Part shown: one piece after another, positions 11,223-21,412 of the stretch
Position numbering within the stretch: position 1 is the first letter of the stretch
Layout of the letters: every line of letters begins with the position of its first letter
Source of the DNA: Paracoccaceae bacterium
Lineage (GTDB): Bacteria > Pseudomonadota > Alphaproteobacteria > Rhodobacterales > Rhodobacteraceae
NCBI GenBank assembly: GCA_022448245.1
Contig: JAKVCO010000015.1
Span: 39,342-82,651, forward strand
DNA length: 43,310 nt
Direction of reading: 5' to 3'
The notes under the pieces: generated by a model
What the model was told of the DNA's origin: nothing
Database searches by the model: none
Seen by the model: the letters and a program-made list of their open reading frames with translations, nothing else
Position numbers and translations under genes: made by a program

Positions 11223-11239
11223 CGCTAAATGGTTTAGCG
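11223..11239. promoter_or_regulatory. Perfect 17-bp inverted repeat between pepA and lptF
   Basis: The sequence CGCTAAATGGTTTAGCG has two perfect 7-nt arms around a 3-nt centre. It lies 48-64 nt upstream of lptF and about 88-104 nt upstream of pepA, so a bound protein could affect both divergent promoters. It may be an operator or a coincidental hairpin. No regulator is identified. Confidence 0.45.
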
Positions 11240-11286
11240 TCACCGCAAACGGGCACACAGGCACAAACACAAGGCGGAGACGTAGC

Positions 11287-12408
11287 GTGGCGAGGTTCGA
11301 CAGATACATGCTCGCGCAGTGTCTGCAGCTATTTGGTTTCTTTGCGCTCGTGTTGGTGCTGGTTTTCTGGGTGAACCAGGCGGTGGGCCTTTTTGATCGG
11401 CTCATTGCAGACGGCCAGACCGCGCTTGTTTTCCTCGAATTCACCGCGCTCACGCTGCCCAACATCATCCGCACGATCCTACCCATCGCGGCCTTTGCCG
11501 CTGTGCTTTACGTCTCGAACCGGATGTCCTCCGAAAGCGAGCTGACGGTGATGCAAGCCACCGGCTATTCCGCCAAGCGCATGGCCCGCCCCATTGCCTA
11601 TTTCGGGATCGTTGCGGGGCTGATGATGGCGATCCTGATGCATGTGCTGGTCCCGATCTCGCAGGAACGGCTGGCGCTTCGCACGCAAGAGGTCAGCGCC
11701 AACGTGACCTCGCGCCTCTTGCGCGAGGGTGTTTTCACGCATCCCGGCACCGGCTCCACGCTTTATCTGCGCGACATCACCGAGAACGGAGAGCTGCTCG
11801 ATGTCTTTCTAGCCGATCTGGTGCCCGGCCAAAGTGACGAGATCTTCACCGCCGAGCGCGCGTTCCTTGTGAAGACCGAGGATGGCCCGCGCCTTGTAAT
11901 GATCGACGGACAAAGCCAAATCCTTGATCCCGACAGTCAGAACCTCTTCGTGACGGTCTTCAGCGACTTTGTGGTCGATATCGGAGCGCTTGTGGATGAC
12001 GACACTGTGCGCCAGCCGCGCCTGCGAGAGCTTCTAACGCCAGAGCTTATGTCGCCGGATCAGGCGCTCCTTGATTTGACGAGCAAAACGCGCGGCGACA
12101 TTGCCGAGGAATTCCACAGCCGCATCGCGCAATCGATCTTTCCGCTGGTAGCTGCTCTCGTGGGTTTTGCCGTGTTGATGTCGGCGGGCTTCACACGACT
12201 GGGCATCTGGAAGCAGATCATCGCAGCGCTTGGGGTTCTTGTGGTGCTCGTCTCCGTGGAAAGCGTGATGGCCGAACGGATCATCATCAACCCTGACAAT
12301 TGGCCTTTGGCCTATGTGCCGACAGTGCTCGGCCTGATCGTCGCCTGGATTGGGCTGACGTGGGCCGACCGCAACCGGCGCCTGCCTGCCAGCGGAGCAT
12401 CCGCATGA
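11287..12408 (+). CDS. lptF: LPS export ABC transporter permease LptF
   Basis: LptF is one of two inner-membrane permeases that, with the LptB ATPase, extract LPS and pass it to the periplasmic bridge. The 373-residue protein has the family plan: three N-terminal membrane helices, a periplasmic beta-jellyroll domain (about residues 130-270) and three C-terminal helices. The start is a GTG at 11287 preceded by GGCGGAG. Typical LptF features include RYMLAQCLQLFGFFALVLV at the N-terminus and MSSESELTVMQATGYS, the cytoplasmic coupling helix. It overlaps lptG by 4 nt. LptB, LptA and LptC are not in the window. Confidence 0.94.
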   Translation: MARFDRYMLAQCLQLFGFFALVLVLVFWVNQAVGLFDRLIADGQTALVFLEFTALTLPNIIRTILPIAAFAAVLYVSNRMSSESELTVMQATGYSAKRMARPIAYFGIVAGLMMAILMHVLVPISQERLALRTQEVSANVTSRLLREGVFTHPGTGSTLYLRDITENGELLDVFLADLVPGQSDEIFTAERAFLVKTEDGPRLVMIDGQSQILDPDSQNLFVTVFSDFVVDIGALVDDDTVRQPRLRELLTPELMSPDQALLDLTSKTRGDIAEEFHSRIAQSIFPLVAALVGFAVLMSAGFTRLGIWKQIIAALGVLVVLVSVESVMAERIIINPDNWPLAYVPTVLGLIVAWIGLTWADRNRRLPASGASA

Positions 12409-13502
12409 TTTTGCACCGCTACTTTGCCTACCGTTTTCTCAAAACCTTCGGCGCCGTCTTCCTGATCTTTTTGGGGCTATCGATCCTCTTTGATCTCGCC
12501 GACCAGGTGCGCCGTTTTGCGGGCGACGGGGTGAGCTTTGGTCAGATGCTGCAGCTGTCGCTGTTATCCGCGCCGGTCAGCTATTACCGCATCTTGCCGA
12601 TTATCATGCTGATCGCGACGCTCACGCTTCTGCTGTCATTATCACGCTCGTCCGAGCTGGTCGTGGCGCGAGCTGCGGGGCGTTCTGCGTTGCGGGCACT
12701 GGCAGCCCCTGCCCTGATGGCGTTCCTGATCGGGGTCATCACAGTGGCGGTGCTGAATCCGCTGACCGCCGCGATGTCGAAGGAATACGAGCAACGCGTC
12801 AACGACATTGATGACGACGGATCGTCGGTGCTCTCGATCTCGGATGAAGGGCTTTGGCTGCGTCAGGGTACGGCAGACAGCCAGACGGTGATCCGCGCGC
12901 TCAGCTCGAACCTCGACGGCACAACGCTTGAAGGGGTTACCTTCATCTCCTTCGCACGCGATGGCGAGCCCGTGCGCCGGATCGAGGCCGCGACTGCCAC
13001 TTTGACCGAGGGGGGCTGGAACCTTGTCGACGCCAAGGCTTGGCCACTGTCCCGCACCCCGAACCCCGAACAGGCGGCTCGGGTCTATGAAGAGCTGCGC
13101 ATCCCCTCAGACCTGACCCGCGAAGGCATCCGCGACAGCTTTGGCACACCCTCGGCCATCCCGATCTGGGACCTCCCTGCCTTTATCGAACAGCTCGAGC
13201 GCGCAGGCTTCTCAGCCCGCCGCCATCTGGTCTGGTTTCACATTGAGCTCGCCCTGCCGGCCTTCATGGTGGCCATGCTTCTCGTCGCGGCGGGCTTCAC
13301 GATGCGACATACGCGCGTCAGTCGAACAGATCTTATGGTGCTTTATGCCGTGATGCTGGGGTTCGGCCTTTATTTCATTCGCAATTTCGCTCAGATTCTC
13401 GGGGAGAACGGGCAGATGCCAGTCCTTTTGGCCGCGTGGGCACCGCCCCTGGGCGCGATCGGTTTGGCGTTGGGACTTTTGTTGCACTTGGAAGACGGAT
13501 GA
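12405..13502 (+). CDS. lptG: LPS export ABC transporter permease LptG
   Basis: LptG is the second permease of the LptB2FG LPS extractor. It has 365 residues starting MILHRYFAYRFLKTFGA, with the same plan of 3 + 3 helices around a periplasmic domain as LptF. The coupling-helix region reads SLSRSSELVVARAAGRS. The start at 12405 is an ATGA overlap with the lptF stop, and its own stop overlaps the lptD start by 4 nt, so lptF, lptG and lptD look translationally coupled. Confidence 0.94.
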   Translation: MILHRYFAYRFLKTFGAVFLIFLGLSILFDLADQVRRFAGDGVSFGQMLQLSLLSAPVSYYRILPIIMLIATLTLLLSLSRSSELVVARAAGRSALRALAAPALMAFLIGVITVAVLNPLTAAMSKEYEQRVNDIDDDGSSVLSISDEGLWLRQGTADSQTVIRALSSNLDGTTLEGVTFISFARDGEPVRRIEAATATLTEGGWNLVDAKAWPLSRTPNPEQAARVYEELRIPSDLTREGIRDSFGTPSAIPIWDLPAFIEQLERAGFSARRHLVWFHIELALPAFMVAMLLVAAGFTMRHTRVSRTDLMVLYAVMLGFGLYFIRNFAQILGENGQMPVLLAAWAPPLGAIGLALGLLLHLEDG

Positions 13503-15622
13503 CGCGACGACTACTAGCCTTCCTTTTCTTCCTGCTGGTTGCCGCGCCGCTCAGCGCGCAGGAGGCCGCCACCCTGATTGCTGACCGCGTCGAAGCGCAC
13601 GGCGATCTTTTGACCGCCACCGGCAATATCGAGATCTTCCAAGGCACCACGCGTTTGCGGGCCCAGCGTATCATCTATGACGGCGCCACGGATACGCTGA
13701 CCATCGACGGCCCCATCGAGCTGCGCGACGGGCAGCAAATCACGATCCTTGCCTCCCAGGCCGAGCTCTCACGCGGTCTCGCCGATGGGATTTTGCGTGG
13801 GGCGCGTTTGGTGCTGAACCAGCAACTTCAGATCGCCGCTGTAGAGATGCAACGCGTGGCCGGACGCTACACCACCGCCAGCCGCGTCGGCGCCACCTCC
13901 TGCCATGTCTGCGAGAACGGTCGGCCGCCGCTTTGGCAAATCCGGGCCAGCCGCATCACCCACGACGCCGAAGAAAAGCAGCTCTATTTCGATCGCGCGC
14001 AATTGCAGGTTCTGGGCGTGCCGATCTTCTACGTGCCGCGCTTGCGCTTGCCCGATCCCGGCAATGCCCGCTCCACCGGCCTGCTGATCCCCGAGATCAA
14101 GAGCTCCACCCTGCTCGGCAATGGTGTGAAGCTGCCCTACTTCATCGCGTTCGGCGACGATGCTGACCTTACCGTCACGCCCTTCATCACCACGGACACC
14201 CGCACCTTGGAGCTTCGCTACCGACAGGCCTACGAACGCGGCTGGATCGATTTGAACGCCTACCTGTCAGACGACCGCATCGACGCGCCGGACTTTCGCT
14301 GGGGCATCCTCGCCCGTGGCGCCTTCGGGATCGCTCACGGTTACACGCTGGCCTTCGATGTCGAAGAAGAAGGCGATCTGGGCTATCTCAACGACTACGA
14401 TTATTCGGGCAAAGACCGTCTCGACAGCGCCATTAGCCTGTCGCGCACCCGCGCGCAGGACGACACCTTCGCTGAGCTGGTCTCGATCCGGTCGCTTCGC
14501 GATGGTGAGGACAACGACGAATTCCCGGCCCTCCTCTTCGAGGCCCGCCACACCGAACGCATCGGCCAAACTGCTGCCCTGACATTTGACATGGACGGCC
14601 ACTTCCGCCGCTCGGACCTGACCACTGACGCCGACGGTGACGGGCTTGCTGACGGCCTCGACAGCCTCCGATTTGGCGCTGCGGGCGACTGGAATTGGAG
14701 CACACTTCTGTCGCGCGGCCTGATCTTTGAAGCCAAGGCACAGGCGGGTGCAGATATCTTCCTGTTCTCGGATGACCCGAGCTTTGATGATACCGTCACG
14801 CTCGGACATGGAGCCGCTGCTGTGGGTCTGCGTTGGCCGCTGATCCAGCGCGGCTCGGGACCTGGGGCGGCGACGAACATGATCGAACCCCACGTGCAGC
14901 TTGTCTACGGCGACGCCCCTGACGTGGCGCTGCCCAACGAAGACAGCACGCGGGTCGAGTTTGACGAAGGCAACCTCTTCGCACTGAACCGTGCGCCGGG
15001 TTCCGACTTCTTCGAGCGGGGCTTTAGGCTCGACGCTGGTGTCACGTGGCGCCGTCAGGGGCCTACGGGGTGGGATTCCACCCTTACCATCGGGCGCGTC
15101 GAACGCTTCTCGGGCAACAACACGGCATTCACGGCCGCCTCCGGCCTTTCGGGCGGCAGCTCCAACTGGCTGGTCTCGGGGGCGCTGGCAACGGGCGAGC
15201 GCCTCGACCTGACGGGACGCATGATCTTCGACAACGACTTCAGCGTCTCCAAAGGGGACCTGCGCGTAGCCTATGACGCCGATCGCCTACGGATCGACAC
15301 CTCCTACGCGTATCTGGAACGCGACCTCGAAGAGGATCGCACCTCCACGGCATCGGAACTGGCCCTAACAACGGCGTATGATTTCTCGAACGTCCTCACC
15401 GGACGGCTCGACATGCGCTACGATTTCACGACCGAAAAGACGACCGAGGCCGGTGTCGGCATCACCTACGTTAACGAGTGCGTGGAAGTCGGGTTTTCCG
15501 TCTCGCGCACGTTCACCGCATCGGCTAGTGTCACTCCAAGCACGGAATACGGGTTAACCGTTCGGCTGAGGGGCTTTGGCGCAGAGGCCGTCCCCCAGGC
15601 ACGAAAAGCAACCTGTAGCTGA
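13499..15622 (+). CDS. lptD: LPS-assembly outer membrane protein LptD
   Basis: LptD is the outer-membrane beta-barrel that, with LptE, inserts LPS into the outer leaflet. It has 707 residues: a signal peptide (about residues 1-21, cleavage near LSAQ-EAAT), an N-terminal OstA/jellyroll domain (about 25-150), and a long barrel domain. Two cysteines, in the segment ATSCHVCENG, and two near the C-terminus (VNECVEV and the terminal KATCS) could form the disulfides known in the family. A loop in the barrel contains the acidic DADGDGLADGLD motif (residues 377-388), like a calcium-binding loop. It is followed by surA, which assists folding of such barrels. Confidence 0.93.
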   Translation: MTRRLLAFLFFLLVAAPLSAQEAATLIADRVEAHGDLLTATGNIEIFQGTTRLRAQRIIYDGATDTLTIDGPIELRDGQQITILASQAELSRGLADGILRGARLVLNQQLQIAAVEMQRVAGRYTTASRVGATSCHVCENGRPPLWQIRASRITHDAEEKQLYFDRAQLQVLGVPIFYVPRLRLPDPGNARSTGLLIPEIKSSTLLGNGVKLPYFIAFGDDADLTVTPFITTDTRTLELRYRQAYERGWIDLNAYLSDDRIDAPDFRWGILARGAFGIAHGYTLAFDVEEEGDLGYLNDYDYSGKDRLDSAISLSRTRAQDDTFAELVSIRSLRDGEDNDEFPALLFEARHTERIGQTAALTFDMDGHFRRSDLTTDADGDGLADGLDSLRFGAAGDWNWSTLLSRGLIFEAKAQAGADIFLFSDDPSFDDTVTLGHGAAAVGLRWPLIQRGSGPGAATNMIEPHVQLVYGDAPDVALPNEDSTRVEFDEGNLFALNRAPGSDFFERGFRLDAGVTWRRQGPTGWDSTLTIGRVERFSGNNTAFTAASGLSGGSSNWLVSGALATGERLDLTGRMIFDNDFSVSKGDLRVAYDADRLRIDTSYAYLERDLEEDRTSTASELALTTAYDFSNVLTGRLDMRYDFTTEKTTEAGVGITYVNECVEVGFSVSRTFTASASVTPSTEYGLTVRLRGFGAEAVPQARKATCS

Positions 15623-15674
15623 CGCAACCGCCCCGCAGTGGCGGACGAAACGAGACGAGCAAGAGGGAAAACCC

Positions 15675-16883
15675 ATGGCGCGCTTCCTGATTTTGACCCT
15701 GGCACTCCTGTGGCCTGCTTTCGGCATGGCCCAGTCGCAGTTCCGGACGGTGGTGACAGTCGACAATGCCGCTGTGACGGCATTCGAAGTAGAACAGCGC
15801 CTGCGACTTCTGCGGGCTTTGAACACGCCCGGTGCCAGCCGTGAGAGCGCCCTTGAACAGCTGATCGAAGATCGCCTCAAGCAGGCCGCGGCCCGTCGCG
15901 CTGGTCTTTCACTGACCGAGGAGGGCCTCGAACGCTCCCTCACTGAATTCGCAGGCCGTGCAAACCTCACTGTCGCAGAGTTGCAGCAGACGCTGCGGGC
16001 CCAAGGTGTGGAGCCTGAGACCCTGACTGATTTTGTGTCCGTAGGCGTTATTTGGCGCGAGCTCATCCGGTCGCGCTTTGGCGACCGCGCGACGATTAGC
16101 GAAGCTGAGATCGACCGCGCCGTTGGTGGCGTGGGGCAGAACTCCTCGATCCGCGTTCTTTTGAACGAGATCGTCCTCCCTGCCCGCCCGATCCAGAACG
16201 AGGCTGCCGAGGCCAAGCGCAATGCAGACCGCATCGCACGGATCACGTCCATCAGCGCCTTTCAGGCCGAAGCGCGCCAATTGTCTGCTTCCCCGTCGCG
16301 CGAGCGTTCGGGCCGTCTGAACTGGCTGAACCTGAGTGAGCTTCCCCCTGCCTTAGCTCCGATCCTCCTTGATCTGGTGCCGGGAGAGGTATCAGCCCCG
16401 ATTGAGCTCGAAAACGCGATCCTGCTCTTCCAACTCCGCGCCATCGAGGAAGTGGAACAGCGCGCGGCAGCCCCGGCGGCGATCGACTATGCGGCGCTCT
16501 ACCTTCCCGGAGGACGCTCCGAACGCACATTGCGCCAAGCCCAAGAAATCGCCGGTCGCGTCGACACCTGCGATGACCTCTATGGCGAGGCACGCAACAT
16601 GCCGCGCGAGGCGCTGGAGCGTGGTTCAAAGGTTCCGACAGAGATCCCTGATGATGTCGCCATCGAACTGGCCAAGCTTGATGCGGGCGAAGTATCGACG
16701 ACGCTGACCCGCTCCAACGGTGAGACGCTGGTTTTCCTGATGATGTGCGCCCGCGTGCCGAGCCTCGATACCGAGCAGGACCGCAACGTGATCCGCGCCC
16801 GCCTGCGCTCCCAGCGCCTTACGGGCTATGCTGACGGCTTTCTAGCAGAGCTTCGCGCGCAGGCGGTGGTTCGCACCCAATGA
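15675..16883 (+). CDS. surA: Periplasmic peptidyl-prolyl isomerase / chaperone SurA
   Basis: SurA escorts unfolded outer-membrane proteins, including LptD, across the periplasm. The 402-residue protein has a signal peptide (about 1-19, cleavage near GMAQ), a SurA N-terminal chaperone region opening FRTVVTVDNAAVTAFEVEQR, and a parvulin-like region around residues 165-270. Similarity in the parvulin part is weak, so isomerase activity is not assured. The ATG at 15675 follows AGAGGGAAAA; upstream sequence in the same frame has no family match. It overlaps pdxA by 4 nt within the conserved lptD-surA-pdxA-rsmA order. Confidence 0.88.
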   Translation: MARFLILTLALLWPAFGMAQSQFRTVVTVDNAAVTAFEVEQRLRLLRALNTPGASRESALEQLIEDRLKQAAARRAGLSLTEEGLERSLTEFAGRANLTVAELQQTLRAQGVEPETLTDFVSVGVIWRELIRSRFGDRATISEAEIDRAVGGVGQNSSIRVLLNEIVLPARPIQNEAAEAKRNADRIARITSISAFQAEARQLSASPSRERSGRLNWLNLSELPPALAPILLDLVPGEVSAPIELENAILLFQLRAIEEVEQRAAAPAAIDYAALYLPGGRSERTLRQAQEIAGRVDTCDDLYGEARNMPREALERGSKVPTEIPDDVAIELAKLDAGEVSTTLTRSNGETLVFLMMCARVPSLDTEQDRNVIRARLRSQRLTGYADGFLAELRAQAVVRTQ

Positions 16884-17836
16884 CGACACATCTCCCCGTT
16901 GCGCTGAGCTGCGGAGAGCCTGCGGGCATCGGACCTGAAATCGCTCAACAAGCTTGGCAGACCCTCCGGGGCGATCTGCCGTTCTTGTGGCTTGGCGATC
17001 CCCGCCACCTACCGCTCGATCTGCCTTGGCAAACGGTCACGGACCCGTCTGAGGGCGCCACTGTGGCCCCGACTGCCATGCCAGTTTGGGAGGTCCCGTT
17101 CGATGGCTCGCCCACAAAAGGCACGGCCGACCCGAGGAACGCCCATGGGGTAATCCGCGCCATCGAAGAGGGCGTGAGCCTTGTCCAAAACGGCGCGGCC
17201 CAAGCGATCTGCACCGCCCCCATCCACAAAGCGGCATTGCAAGATGGAGCGGGATTCGCCTTTCCCGGCCATACGGAGTTCCTGGCCCACCTGGCAGGCG
17301 TCGACGACGTCGTTATGATGCTGGCCTGCGCCGATCTTCGTGTCGTGCCCGCCACCATTCACATCGCCCTAAAAGAGGTGCCCGAGGCCTTCACCGAGGA
17401 GGTGCTCCGCGCCCAAGTCGCCATCACCGATCAGGCGTTGCGCGACAATTTCGCGATCGCCGCCCCGCGCATCGCCGTAGCTGGCCTGAACCCGCACGCG
17501 GGCGAAGACGGCAAGATGGGCGATGAAGAGCTCAAGTGGATGCGCGCCGCAATCACGCGGCTGCAGGGAGAAGGCTATGACATCAAAGGCCCCTTGCCTG
17601 CCGACACCATGTTCCATGCCCGCGCCCGCGAAGGCTACGACGTGGCGATCTGCGCGTATCACGATCAGGCGCTTATCCCGATTAAGACGCTCGATTTCGA
17701 TGGCGGCGTGAACGTCACGCTGGGCCTGCCGTTTCGGCGCACCTCACCCGATCACGGTACGGCTTTCGACATCGCAGGCAAAGGCATTGCGCGTCCGGAT
17801 AGCCTGATTGCCGCACTCAAGATGGCGGCGGCCTGA
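16880..17836 (+). CDS. pdxA: 4-hydroxythreonine-4-phosphate dehydrogenase
   Basis: PdxA catalyses the NAD-dependent oxidation/decarboxylation step that feeds pyridoxal 5'-phosphate synthesis. The 318-residue protein has the N-terminal [13 protein letters not shown] motif and the metal-binding histidines in [20 protein letters not shown] and [11 protein letters not shown]. Length is close to the family norm of about 330. It overlaps surA by 4 nt and shares one base with the rsmA start, so the three genes form one translation unit. Confidence 0.96.
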   Translation: MTTHLPVALSCGEPAGIGPEIAQQAWQTLRGDLPFLWLGDPRHLPLDLPWQTVTDPSEGATVAPTAMPVWEVPFDGSPTKGTADPRNAHGVIRAIEEGVSLVQNGAAQAICTAPIHKAALQDGAGFAFPGHTEFLAHLAGVDDVVMMLACADLRVVPATIHIALKEVPEAFTEEVLRAQVAITDQALRDNFAIAAPRIAVAGLNPHAGEDGKMGDEELKWMRAAITRLQGEGYDIKGPLPADTMFHARAREGYDVAICAYHDQALIPIKTLDFDGGVNVTLGLPFRRTSPDHGTAFDIAGKGIARPDSLIAALKMAAA

Positions 17837-18663
17837 TGCAGATAGACAACCTCCGGCCCCTGCGCGACGTCATTGCCACGCATGACCTGCGGGCCAAGAA
17901 ATCGCTCGGCCAAAACTTCCTGTTGGACCTGAATCTCACCGCGAAGATCGCACGCCAGGCAGGTGATCTGAGCGCCTGCGACGTGCTCGAAGTGGGCCCC
18001 GGCCCCGGTGGGCTGACGCGGGGCCTCTTGGCTGAAGGCGCTCGCAAGGTGCTCGCCGTTGAGAAAGATGAACGCTGCCTTCCGGCCTTGGCCGAGATCG
18101 CGGAGGCCTATCCCGGCCAGCTTGAAGTGGTGAACGGAGACGCGCTTAAGGTTGATCCCTTGGCACATCTTAACGCGCCGATCCGTATCGTCGCCAACCT
18201 GCCTTACAACGTGGGAACCGAGCTGCTGACGCGCTGGCTCTCGGTGCCTTGGCCGCCCTTCTGGGAGAGCCTGACGCTCATGTTCCAAAAAGAGGTCGCA
18301 GAGCGCATCGTCGCCCGTCCGGGCTCCAAAGCTTACGGGCGTTTGGCCATCCTATCGCAGTGGCGCTGTGAGGCGCGGATTGCCATGACACTGCCGCCTG
18401 AGGCGTTCCAACCGGCGCCTAAAGTTCATTCCGCAGTGGTGCATCTGGAGGCGCTCGGCGCGCCCAAGTTCGAGGCAGACGCGGGCAAGCTCTCTGCGTT
18501 GACGGCAAAGGCCTTTGGTCAACGGCGCAAGATGCTTCGGGCAAGCCTCAAAGGCATCACGACCGATCTGGAAGACAAGCTTGAAGCCGTGGGGATCAGA
18601 CCGACCTCTCGCGCTGAAGAAATCGATCTAGAGCGCTTCTGCGCCCTTTCACGTCTAATCTGA
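17836..18663 (+). CDS. rsmA: 16S rRNA dimethyladenosine transferase RsmA (KsgA)
   Basis: RsmA dimethylates two adjacent adenosines near the 3' end of 16S rRNA late in 30S assembly. The 275-residue protein has the [11 protein letters not shown] motif, SAM-binding [12 protein letters not shown] and the catalytic NLPY motif. Its GTG-free ATG start overlaps the pdxA stop by one base. It ends the lptFGD-surA-pdxA-rsmA operon and converges on the DUF4167 gene with only 4 nt between stop codons. Confidence 0.96.
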   Translation: MQIDNLRPLRDVIATHDLRAKKSLGQNFLLDLNLTAKIARQAGDLSACDVLEVGPGPGGLTRGLLAEGARKVLAVEKDERCLPALAEIAEAYPGQLEVVNGDALKVDPLAHLNAPIRIVANLPYNVGTELLTRWLSVPWPPFWESLTLMFQKEVAERIVARPGSKAYGRLAILSQWRCEARIAMTLPPEAFQPAPKVHSAVVHLEALGAPKFEADAGKLSALTAKAFGQRRKMLRASLKGITTDLEDKLEAVGIRPTSRAEEIDLERFCALSRLI

Positions 18664-18667
18664 GGGC

Positions 18668-19195
18668 TCACTCAGCCGCTTGGGGGGCTTCGTCACCACC
18701 GGTGGGCTGCGCGCCACCTTCGTCAGCTGCAGGCTTGCGCGACCGGCGACGCTTGGGCTTCGGTGCGCTCTCCGGGGTCTCGACGAGACCGCTTTCGCTG
18801 ACTTCAACCACATCGGGTTGATCCGACTGAGCGGGGTCACCGACGCTGTTTGACTCGCGCTCCTGACGTTCAGCCCGTTCGCGATCACGCTCGGCCTGAC
18901 GTTCACGGTTCTGACGCTCTTGCTCTTCGCGGCGCGCTTCCTGCTCTTTCTGCGCTTCGCCAAGAAGGCGCGTGTAATGCTCAGCGTGCTGCGCGAAGTT
19001 CTCAGCTGCCACACGGTCGCCAGACAATTGGGCGTCACGCGTGAGCTGGTTGTATTTGTCGATGATCTGCTGCGGCGTACCGCGCACTTTACCTTCGGGC
19101 CCGGAACTATCGAACACCCGATTGATGATGTTACCCATCGAGCGGTTGTTATTGTTGCGGTTCTTGGACCGCGAACGGGATTTCGATGATCTCAT
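18668..19195 (-). CDS. DUF4167 domain-containing protein
   Basis: This 175-residue protein has a strongly basic, Arg/Ser/Asn-rich N-terminus (SRSRSKNRNNNNRS). The conserved DUF4167 core follows (FDSSGPEGKVRGTPQQIIDKY ... AENFAQHAEHYTRLL, split by a variable stretch). A highly charged Glu/Arg region likely forms a helix, and the C-terminus is low-complexity. The function is unknown; the basic, disordered ends suggest RNA or nucleic-acid contact, which is inference only. The ATG at 19195 was chosen because family similarity begins there. Placement after prfA-prmC is a conserved alphaproteobacterial arrangement. The 176 nt between prmC and this gene probably hold its promoter. Confidence 0.85.
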   Translation of the reverse strand: MRSSKSRSRSKNRNNNNRSMGNIINRVFDSSGPEGKVRGTPQQIIDKYNQLTRDAQLSGDRVAAENFAQHAEHYTRLLGEAQKEQEARREEQERQNRERQAERDRERAERQERESNSVGDPAQSDQPDVVEVSESGLVETPESAPKPKRRRSRKPAADEGGAQPTGGDEAPQAAE

Positions 19196-19371
19196 AAGGT
19201 CGCTTCTAGCCTGTTTTTGGCTCTGTGACCGCAATGCGGATCGGGGTCACACCTTTTCGATGATTAAGCGCGGCGAGCTCCCTCAGCCTGCGCTGTGGTT
19301 AGTTTGCACGTTAGACCGCACGTCGCAAGCCGTTTTGGCGCGCAAACCCTAAAAATCAGTGTAAAACCGCG

Positions 19372-20211
19372 TCAGACGGGGTCTTTTGCCACCAACACTC
19401 GGTTTTTCTCGCTCATGTCGGTGCGAAATGCTGTGTCTCTCCAGCCGTTCGCCTGCGCAATGGCCTCGACATCCGGGCATTGTCCTTGGCCGAATTCGAC
19501 GATGATGCGCCCGCCAGGACTAAGGTGCTTTCGGGCCCCGGCAAAGATGGCGCGGTAGGCAGACAACCCGTCGGCCTCATCCGTCAGCGCCATGCGGGGC
19601 TCGTGCAGACGTACTTCGGGTTGCAGACCGTCCATTTCAAGAGCCGTGATGTAAGGCGGGTTCGAGACGATGAGGTCGAAGACCCCCTCAACAGCCGTGA
19701 ACCAATCAGATCTCTGAAACTGAAGGCGGGTCTGCACCGCATGTGTCCGAGCGTTTCTAGCGGCCACCGTGAGTGCCGCATCAGAGAGGTCCGTCGCCGT
19801 ACCACGCGCCCCTTCACAATCGGCAACAAGGGTCACCGCGATGGCCCCACTTCCGGTGCCGAGATCCAGGACGTCGCTGAAGCTTTCTTCTAGCGCCGCC
19901 GCGATAAGCGTTTCGGTCTCGGGTCGCGGATCAAGAACGTCACCGCTCACGAAAAACTGTCGGCCCCAGAACTCCCGATAGCCAAGGACATGAGACATCG
20001 GCACGCGTTCGGCGCGCTTGGCGACCATCGCATGGATTGCGGCCTCTACGTCTGAGGTCATCGCGTCGTGTTCGATAAGCGTAAGACGCCCAGGTTCAAC
20101 GTCCAAGGCATGGGCAACGATCAGACGCGCCTCCCGCGCCGCGCCCTCGATGTCATTCTCTGAAAGGAGTGCTGCAACCCCGCGCACCGCCTCACGGATG
20201 GTGGTCGTCAC
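19372..20211 (-). CDS. prmC: Peptide chain release factor N5-glutamine methyltransferase
   Basis: PrmC methylates the glutamine of the GGQ motif of release factors, raising termination efficiency. The 279-residue protein has an N-terminal helical domain, the SAM-binding [11 protein letters not shown] (116-126) and the catalytic NPPY (184-187). It overlaps the 3' end of prfA by 4 nt, so enzyme and substrate are translated together. Confidence 0.96.
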   Translation of the reverse strand: MTTTIREAVRGVAALLSENDIEGAAREARLIVAHALDVEPGRLTLIEHDAMTSDVEAAIHAMVAKRAERVPMSHVLGYREFWGRQFFVSGDVLDPRPETETLIAAALEESFSDVLDLGTGSGAIAVTLVADCEGARGTATDLSDAALTVAARNARTHAVQTRLQFQRSDWFTAVEGVFDLIVSNPPYITALEMDGLQPEVRLHEPRMALTDEADGLSAYRAIFAGARKHLSPGGRIIVEFGQGQCPDVEAIAQANGWRDTAFRTDMSEKNRVLVAKDPV

Positions 20212-21257
20212 CCCTCCATCTCCGCCAGCGCTGCGGCCTGAGCTTCAGCCTGCAAGGCGCCCACGATCTCCTCCAGATCGCCGCCCATGACGGCGTCGAG
20301 CTTATAGAGCGTGAGGTTGATGCGGTGGTCCGTCATCCGCCCCTGCGGGAAGTTGTAGGTTCGGATGCGTTCAGAGCGGTCGCCGGAGCCCACCTGCGCC
20401 TTCCGATCGGCTGACCGTTCGCTGTCCACGCGCTGACGCTCTGCATCATAGAGGCGCGTTTTGAGGACATGCATCGCGATCTCGCGGTTGCGGTGCTGCG
20501 ATTTCTCGGAGCTTGTCACCACGATGCCCGTAGGGATGTGTGTGATACGGACTGCAGAATCCGTTGTGTTCACGTGCTGGCCGCCTGCACCGCTGGCACG
20601 CATGGTATCAATACGGATCTCAGCCGGGTCGATGTAGATATCGACATCTTCCGCCTCTGGCAGCACAGCAACGGTGGCTGCAGACGTGTGTATACGCCCG
20701 CCAGATTCCGTCGCGGGCACCCGCTGCACACGGTGCACGCCGCTCTCGTACTTCAGCTTGGCGAAAACGCCCTGCCCCTGCACATGCGCCACGACCTCCT
20801 TGATGCCGCCGAGCTCCGTGGATTGCTCCTCCACGATCTCAAAGCGCCATCCCTGCCCCTCGGCGTAGCGCTGGTACATGCGCAGGAGGTCACCGGCGAA
20901 GAGAGACGCCTCATCCCCGCCCGTGCCTGGCCTGATCTCGATCATTGCAGGGCGCGCGTCGGCGGCGTCCTTGGGCAGCAGCGCGATCCTGAGCTCCTGC
21001 TCCAGTTCCGGCAGGCGCGCGCGGAGCTCGGGAAGCTCCTCCTCGGCGAGCTCTTTCATGTCCGGGTCGCCCAGCATCTCCTCAGCCTCGGCTATGTCAG
21101 CCTCGACTTGCTCATAAGCGCGGATCTGCTCCACCACCGGGCGAAGATCGCTGTATTCCTTGCCGAGCTTGGCGATATCACCCTCGCCCGTAGACATGGC
21201 AGCCTCGAGAAATTCGAAACGCTGGGTGATCTGAAGAAGAGTGTCGCGCGGGATCAT
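20208..21257 (-). CDS. prfA: Peptide chain release factor 1
   Basis: RF1 reads UAA and UAG stop codons and triggers peptide release. The 349-residue protein has the codon-recognition PxT motif as P181-A-T183 and the catalytic GGQ at 225-227 in [12 protein letters not shown] start at the ATG at 21257 ([18 protein letters not shown]), where family similarity begins; an open frame to 21359 adds residues unlike RF1. prmC follows immediately. Confidence 0.96.
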   Translation of the reverse strand: MIPRDTLLQITQRFEFLEAAMSTGEGDIAKLGKEYSDLRPVVEQIRAYEQVEADIAEAEEMLGDPDMKELAEEELPELRARLPELEQELRIALLPKDAADARPAMIEIRPGTGGDEASLFAGDLLRMYQRYAEGQGWRFEIVEEQSTELGGIKEVVAHVQGQGVFAKLKYESGVHRVQRVPATESGGRIHTSAATVAVLPEAEDVDIYIDPAEIRIDTMRASGAGGQHVNTTDSAVRITHIPTGIVVTSSEKSQHRNREIAMHVLKTRLYDAERQRVDSERSADRKAQVGSGDRSERIRTYNFPQGRMTDHRINLTLYKLDAVMGGDLEEIVGALQAEAQAAALAEMEG

Positions 21258-21412
21258 GTCCCTGAGGTGCGCCAAGCCGCCGCTAGGGTCAAGGCCTGTG
21301 CTGTGGTACGCTGACGCCGCGCGTATTTCTATTCTCATACTTTCCCTAATGGCAGACATGGCAAACGCGCAATTGAACCCCGCGTTGGATTGTTAGTGCC
21401 GAGGCTCCTCCA

